DNA of 64,000 nt from Lachnospiraceae bacterium. Its GTDB lineage: Bacteria > Bacillota > Clostridia > Lachnospirales > Lachnospiraceae. The stretch spans positions 1 to 64,000 of the forward strand of contig CAAFXE010000398.1 of assembly GCA_900766915.1 (NCBI GenBank). Direction: 5' to 3'. The notes below the pieces were generated by a model. That model was not told the origin of the DNA, did no database searches, and saw nothing but the letters and a program-made list of their open reading frames with translations. Both the position numbers and the translations under genes were made by a program. Position 1 is the stretch's first letter. Each line of letters begins with the position of its first letter. Below, piece after piece: positions 59,170-64,000 of this stretch.

Positions 59170-61965
59170 ATGTATAAATTAGAAAACATTACTTGTGAAC
59201 GTGTAAAGAACCCATTAGCAGTTACCGTGAAGAATCCCAGATTCTGCTGGGAATTGGATTCTGAAAAAAGTTGTATTTATCAGGATGCTTATCGGATTGT
59301 TGTTCAAAAGGAAGATAGCGGCACTGTGTGGGACAGCAAAAAAACAGAAAGCAGCCGGAGTGTAGATGTGGAATATGAAGGAAGTGCCCTGGAATCTGCA
59401 TGCAGGTATCGTTATCAGGTTACGGTGTGGACCTCAGACGGAGCTGAGGTACAAAGCCAAGAGCATTATTTTGAGACAGCATTTTTCGAGGAAGCAGACT
59501 GGAAGGCAAACTGGATCGAGCCGGATCCGCTTCCACAGCTTCCCCAAAATCCGCTGGAAGGTGCGTCCAGAAAATGGATGGAGGTCATTGGTTGTATGAT
59601 GCGGGGAGAACCTGTGGAAATGATTTCAGATGAAGAGAACCTGAAATCTCAGGGTCTGGAGCCGTATGATCCTCCGGTACGTTTCAGAAGCCAGTTCCAA
59701 CTGAAAGGACAGGTGAAATCTGCCCGTCTTTATGTGACAGCACATGGCATTTATGAAGCGAAAATTAATGGAAAAGATGTGACAGATACAGTATTGAATC
59801 CGGGCTTTACGACCTATGATAAGCGAATCAAATATCAGGTATATCCGGTGGAACATTTACTGAATGAAGGTGAAAATGCCATTGCAGTTACAGTGGCTGA
59901 TGGGTGGTATAAAGGAAAAATCGCACTGGGAAGAGGCTGCGAATATGGTGAAGTTCCGGGGCTTTTGCTTCAAATGAGGGTGGAATATGAAGACGGAACG
60001 ACAGATACTGTCTGCTCTGATGGAACATGGAAGTATTCCTTTGACGGTCCGATCCGTATGGCAGATTTATTTCTTGGTCAGACAGTAGACGGCCGTCTAG
60101 AGGATGGAGAACCGTCAGTTTGTACCTATTGTGGAGAAAACTGGAAACCGGTTCGGGCAAAAGAAAAGCCGGGAGATGGAAACGAAGCTGACAGAGAATT
60201 TAGGGGTGTACTGGAAGCCCAGATGGCACCACCTGTGAAAGTGTTTGAAGAGATTCCAGCACAGAAGGTATGGAATGCACCGAACGGAGATACCCTTGTG
60301 GATTTCGGACAGAACATGGCAGGTACGATTCGTGTCATTGTTCGGGGAGAAGCAGGAGAACAAATTACATTTGAACATGGAGAAGTTCTGGATCGGGACG
60401 GAAACTTTACCTATGTATTCGAAAAGGATGAAACAAGAGCACAGAGAGACTGCTATATCTGTGCAGGTACCGGGGACGAAATATTTGCCCCACAGTTCAC
60501 CTACCATGGTTTCCGCTATGTGCGTGTAAAAGGTGGAAACCATTGGACAAAAGAACAGTTTACTGCATTGGCTATCAGTACGGCTAATGAAGTGACAGGA
60601 AGCTTCCGATGTTCCGATGAGCAGTTGAATCAGCTTCAGCATAACATATATTGGAGTCAGAGATCCAACAATATTTCAATACCCACTGATTGCCCTACAA
60701 GGGAAAAAGCCGGATGGACCGGGGATGTTGTTGTGTATGGTCCAACAGCTCTTTTCAATCAGGATATGACTGCATTTTATGAGGATTGGCTGGGAAGCAT
60801 CTGTATGGAACAGACAGAGAGTGGTCACGTGCTCAATACCGTGCCATTGATCAAAAATTATATTCAGCAGACGATGGCAGGATCCATCGGCTGGGGAGAT
60901 GTTATCCTGACACTTCCCATGCAGTTATATACTCTGTCCGGTGATATTCAGGCACTGAAAGACAATTACAGTGCAATGGAAAAATGGATGAGTGCCATAA
61001 GAGCAAGTGCATATGAATTACCAACTTCAAATCCAATGGGTGGTATGTCACAGGAAGAGTTTGATGCAATGTCAGAGCGTCGGCAGGATAATCAGCACTA
61101 TCTGATCAATACCGGGTTCCATTTTGGAGACTGGTTAGTGCCCAGTGTCAAGGATGCCAATGGTTTTTCAGATGGGCCGGCTTCTGCTTTCCTGACAATG
61201 AATTATGTAGATACAGCAATTCTTGCAGCCAACGCAGATCTGTTTGCGCAGGTTTCTGACCTGCTCGGATATACTAAAAAAGCAGAGGAATATCGGAATT
61301 ATGCAAAAAGAGTCCGGGAAGCTTTCTATGAAGAATATGTGGACGAAAATGGCAAGCTGATTCAGGAAATGCAGGGTAATTACATACTTGCGTTAAAATA
61401 TCATATGGTGCCGAAAGATAAAGAACCGGTGCTTGCAAAGCATCTGGATGATTTGATCCATCAAAATGGTGACCGCCTGGATACTGGTTTTATGACGATT
61501 GCACATCTTTTGGATGTTTTGTGCGATTATGGATATGAAGAGACTGCGTGGAAAATCCTTTGGCAGAAGAACTGTCCGTCCTGGTTGTATGAGATTGAAC
61601 ACGGAGCCACAACGATGTGGGAAAATTGGGATGCAATCCGTGAAGATGGATCAATTTGTGGCTGTTCCTTCAATCATTATGCATTTGGCTGCGTAGGAGA
61701 TTTCATGTACAGAAGGATTCTGGGAATTCAGAATGCCGGAATCGGGTATGATAAAATCCGTATTGCACCGGGCTACAATTGTGGACTTAACTGGGCAGAG
61801 GGAAGCTATCGGAGTCCATATGGAAAGATAGAAGTTCACTGGGAAAAAAATGGAGAATCCTATAAGATCTCAGGAAAAATTCCTGCAAACACAAACGCAG
61901 TTCTTATTCTGCCTGATGGAACAGAAAAAGTGATTGGAAATGGTCCGTTTAGGGAGTTCATTTAG
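59170..61965 (+). CDS. GH78 alpha-L-rhamnosidase (third)
   Basis: This 931-residue rhamnosidase has the catalytic motif IPTDCPTREKAGWTGDVVVY near residues 503-522. Its N-terminal sandwich region carries an insertion (about 120-165, with a proline-rich PLPQLPQNP) absent from the other two GH78 proteins. No signal peptide. ATG 59170 follows AGAAAGGA. An upstream in-frame ATG at 59107 would add 21 residues but lacks a ribosome site. It is controlled by site 4, divergent from the AraC gene. Confidence 0.92.
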   Translation: MYKLENITCERVKNPLAVTVKNPRFCWELDSEKSCIYQDAYRIVVQKEDSGTVWDSKKTESSRSVDVEYEGSALESACRYRYQVTVWTSDGAEVQSQEHYFETAFFEEADWKANWIEPDPLPQLPQNPLEGASRKWMEVIGCMMRGEPVEMISDEENLKSQGLEPYDPPVRFRSQFQLKGQVKSARLYVTAHGIYEAKINGKDVTDTVLNPGFTTYDKRIKYQVYPVEHLLNEGENAIAVTVADGWYKGKIALGRGCEYGEVPGLLLQMRVEYEDGTTDTVCSDGTWKYSFDGPIRMADLFLGQTVDGRLEDGEPSVCTYCGENWKPVRAKEKPGDGNEADREFRGVLEAQMAPPVKVFEEIPAQKVWNAPNGDTLVDFGQNMAGTIRVIVRGEAGEQITFEHGEVLDRDGNFTYVFEKDETRAQRDCYICAGTGDEIFAPQFTYHGFRYVRVKGGNHWTKEQFTALAISTANEVTGSFRCSDEQLNQLQHNIYWSQRSNNISIPTDCPTREKAGWTGDVVVYGPTALFNQDMTAFYEDWLGSICMEQTESGHVLNTVPLIKNYIQQTMAGSIGWGDVILTLPMQLYTLSGDIQALKDNYSAMEKWMSAIRASAYELPTSNPMGGMSQEEFDAMSERRQDNQHYLINTGFHFGDWLVPSVKDANGFSDGPASAFLTMNYVDTAILAANADLFAQVSDLLGYTKKAEEYRNYAKRVREAFYEEYVDENGKLIQEMQGNYILALKYHMVPKDKEPVLAKHLDDLIHQNGDRLDTGFMTIAHLLDVLCDYGYEETAWKILWQKNCPSWLYEIEHGATTMWENWDAIREDGSICGCSFNHYAFGCVGDFMYRRILGIQNAGIGYDKIRIAPGYNCGLNWAEGSYRSPYGKIEVHWEKNGESYKISGKIPANTNAVLILPDGTEKVIGNGPFREFI

Positions 61966-61993
61966 GGAGTTAAGAAATTTTGTAAAAAAAGTC

Positions 61994-62068
61994 TTGACTT
62001 TCCAAAAAATAGGTGTATACTACGAGCATAAAGCAAAGGCGCTTTGGAGAAATCCAAGGCGCCTTTTT
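61994..62068 (+). promoter_or_regulatory. Promoter and leader hairpin of glnN
   Basis: TTGACT (61994-61999), 16-base spacer, TATACT (62016-62021). The leader hairpin pairs AGGCGCTTTGG (62037-62047) with CCAAGGCGCCT (62054-62064) and ends in TTTT. Spacer and leader (AAAAAATAGGTGTAT; AAAGCAAAGGCGCTTT) closely match those of the amt gene at 33861-33936. Confidence 0.7.
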
Positions 62069-62098
62069 CGTTATACAGAAAAAAAGGAGAATGAGATT

Positions 62099-64000
62099 AT
62101 GACAAAACGAATTCCTGAACTTTATGGAAGCCTTGTATTTAATGACAAGATCATGAGGGAAAAGCTTCCGAAAGATATTTACAAAGCCCTCAGAAAGACC
62201 ATTGAAAATAATACACATCTGGAACTTGATGTGGCAAACTCCGTAGCCATTGCCATGAAGGAATGGGCAGTAGAACATGGGGCAACCCATTTTACCCACT
62301 GGTTCCAGCCAATGACCGGATTTACTGCTGAAAAACATGACAGCTTTATCACACCGGTAGGTGACGGACAGATCATCATGGATTTCTCAGGAAAAGAGCT
62401 GGTAAAGGGTGAACCGGATGCTTCCAGCTTCCCATCAGGCGGTTTGCGTGCTACCTTTGAAGCAAGAGGTTATACTGCATGGGATCCTACTTCTCCTGCA
62501 TTTATTAAGGATGGAACCTTATACATACCGACAGCTTTCTGCTCTTACAGCGGAGAAGCACTGGATAAGAAAACACCATTGCTTCGTTCCATGGAAGCAT
62601 TAAATAAACAGGCTGTGAAAATTCTTCATCTGCTTGGACAGACAGACGTTGCAACCGTGTCTACTACCGTAGGTCCGGAACAGGAATACTTCCTGGTAGA
62701 TAAAGAGCTTTACAAACAAAGAAAAGACCTGATCTTTACAGGCAGAACCTTACTTGGTGCAAAACCTCCAAAGGGTCAGGAAATGGAAGATCATTACTTT
62801 GGTTCCTTAAAACCACGTGTAGCAGCTTATATGCATGATCTGGATGAAGAGCTTTGGAAGCTTGGCATTCCTGCAAAAACAAAACATAATGAAGTAGCAC
62901 CGGCACAGCATGAGCTGGCTCCGATTTTTGATACAACAAACGTAGCAGTTGATCACAACCAGCTGACCATGGAAATCATGAAAAAAGTGGCTGACAAACA
63001 TGGCCTGGTTTGTCTTCTTCATGAAAAACCATTTGACGGTATCAATGGTTCCGGTAAACACAACAACTGGTCCATGGTTACCAATACAGGTAAGAACCTG
63101 TTAGATCCGGGCCGTACACCTGCAGAGAATACCCAGTTCCTGGTATTTTTAATGGCAGTTATCAAAGCAGTAGATGATTATGCAGATCTCATGAGATTAT
63201 CCGTAGCAAGTGCCGGAAACGACCATCGTCTCGGTGCAAACGAAGCACCTCCAGCCATTGTTTCCATCTTCCTTGGAGATGAGCTGACAGAGGTTTTGGA
63301 CTCCATTGAAAATGATACCTTCTTTGGAAAACATCAGAAGGTGGCTATGGATATCGGTGCAACTGTATTACCACATTTCTTTAAAGATAATACAGACAGA
63401 AACCGTACTTCACCATTTGCATTTACAGGTAATAAATTTGAATTCCGTATGCTTGGTTCTTCTATTTCCGTTGCAGGACCAAATGTGGTATTAAATACAG
63501 CAGTTGCTGAAAGTTTGGCTCAGTTCTATGAAGAGTTAAAAGAAACTCCGGCTGATAAGATGGATGAAGCAGTTCATGAGCTTGTAAAACGTGCGATCCT
63601 GAAACACAAAAAAGTTATCTTCAACGGAAATGGTTATACAGATGAGTGGGTAGAGGAGGCTGAAAAACGTGGATTATACAACTTGAAATCCACACCGGAA
63701 GTTCTTCCAAGATTTATTGAAAAGAAAAACATTGATCTGTTTACAAACCATAAGATCTTTACAGAAACTGAGATTCATTCCAGATATGAAATCCTTCTGG
63801 AAAACTACTGTAAGACACTTCACATTGAAGCAAAGACACTTGCCGATATGGTGAAGAGAGATTTCCTTCCGGCAGTGATGGCTTACACAGATACAGTGAC
63901 AGATTCTATCTTGAAAAAGAAAGAAGCAGCAGGACTTGCATGTGCAAGTGAAACAAAACTTTTAACAAAGCTCTCCGGATACTATGATCAGATTTTCGAA
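62099..64000 (+). CDS. glnN: Type III glutamine synthetase (partial, runs off window)
   Basis: 634 codons are present without a stop. Family members have about 700 residues. The enzyme makes glutamine from glutamate and ammonia. GlnN-type motifs: VGPEQEYFLVD, KHNEVAPAQHELAP, NGSGKHNNWSM and NRTSPFAFTGNKFEFR. ATG 62099 follows AAAAAGGAG. It sits behind a promoter/leader shared with the ammonium transporter gene, consistent with joint control of nitrogen assimilation. Confidence 0.95.
   Translation, partial: MTKRIPELYGSLVFNDKIMREKLPKDIYKALRKTIENNTHLELDVANSVAIAMKEWAVEHGATHFTHWFQPMTGFTAEKHDSFITPVGDGQIIMDFSGKELVKGEPDASSFPSGGLRATFEARGYTAWDPTSPAFIKDGTLYIPTAFCSYSGEALDKKTPLLRSMEALNKQAVKILHLLGQTDVATVSTTVGPEQEYFLVDKELYKQRKDLIFTGRTLLGAKPPKGQEMEDHYFGSLKPRVAAYMHDLDEELWKLGIPAKTKHNEVAPAQHELAPIFDTTNVAVDHNQLTMEIMKKVADKHGLVCLLHEKPFDGINGSGKHNNWSMVTNTGKNLLDPGRTPAENTQFLVFLMAVIKAVDDYADLMRLSVASAGNDHRLGANEAPPAIVSIFLGDELTEVLDSIENDTFFGKHQKVAMDIGATVLPHFFKDNTDRNRTSPFAFTGNKFEFRMLGSSISVAGPNVVLNTAVAESLAQFYEELKETPADKMDEAVHELVKRAILKHKKVIFNGNGYTDEWVEEAEKRGLYNLKSTPEVLPRFIEKKNIDLFTNHKIFTETEIHSRYEILLENYCKTLHIEAKTLADMVKRDFLPAVMAYTDTVTDSILKKKEAAGLACASETKLLTKLSGYYDQIFE

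Overview
The window looks like the chromosome of a gut Lachnospiraceae bacterium, most like Blautia or a close relative. The evidence is indirect: a CD11xx-type conjugation module, a B12-dependent diol dehydratase operon, type III glutamine synthetase, an Fe-S type PurF with a propeptide, ECF-type BioY and FolT transporters, and many small family-78, -43 and -3 glycosidases without signal peptides. No species call is made.

1-13.9 kb is part of an integrative conjugative element. An IS256-like insertion enters at the left edge and cuts off the end of a Maff2-type gene. Then come VirB6-like, PrgI/VirB4-like, NlpC/P60, DUF4315, DUF4366, JAB/RadC-like, MobC and relaxase genes. An AT-rich AIPR abortive-infection gene sits as cargo between the small accessory genes and the relaxase, with a near-identical hairpin on each side. 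An AT-rich tail (11.3-13.9 kb) holds tiny hypothetical genes and an orphan two-helix membrane protein.

14.0-22.1 kb is an insertion hot spot. It holds a recombinase-in-trio (RIT) element with 179-bp terminal inverted repeats, a GNAT-like/small-protein gene pair, and an IS21-family element that splits a macro-domain ADP-ribosyl hydrolase gene and leaves a GAAT target duplication.

22.1-28.1 kb is an HxlR regulator followed by a diol/glycerol dehydratase operon: three dehydratase subunits, two reactivase subunits and a PduO-type adenosyltransferase. No shell genes are present. A diguanylate cyclase and tRNA-Pro(GGG) follow.

30.5-37.8 kb is housekeeping: bioY-birA behind a BirA operator, convergent purF, an Amt-PII fusion, a THF riboswitch with folT, and an ArsR/SdpI pair behind a 17-bp inverted-repeat operator.

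37.9-62.0 kb is a glycan-use region with three GH78 alpha-L-rhamnosidase genes, two GH43, two GH3 (one with swapped domains), an SGNH esterase, an alpha/beta-hydrolase esterase, a GPH sugar symporter and an AraC regulator. Four promoters share one rigid architecture: two TTACAA-type direct repeats 20 bp apart, then exactly 19 bp to the -10 box. This suggests a single AraC regulon. Rhamnose released here could give 1,2-propanediol, the substrate of the dehydratase operon.

The window ends inside glnN. Its promoter and leader hairpin closely match those of the Amt-PII gene 28 kb away, which suggests a shared nitrogen-control leader.
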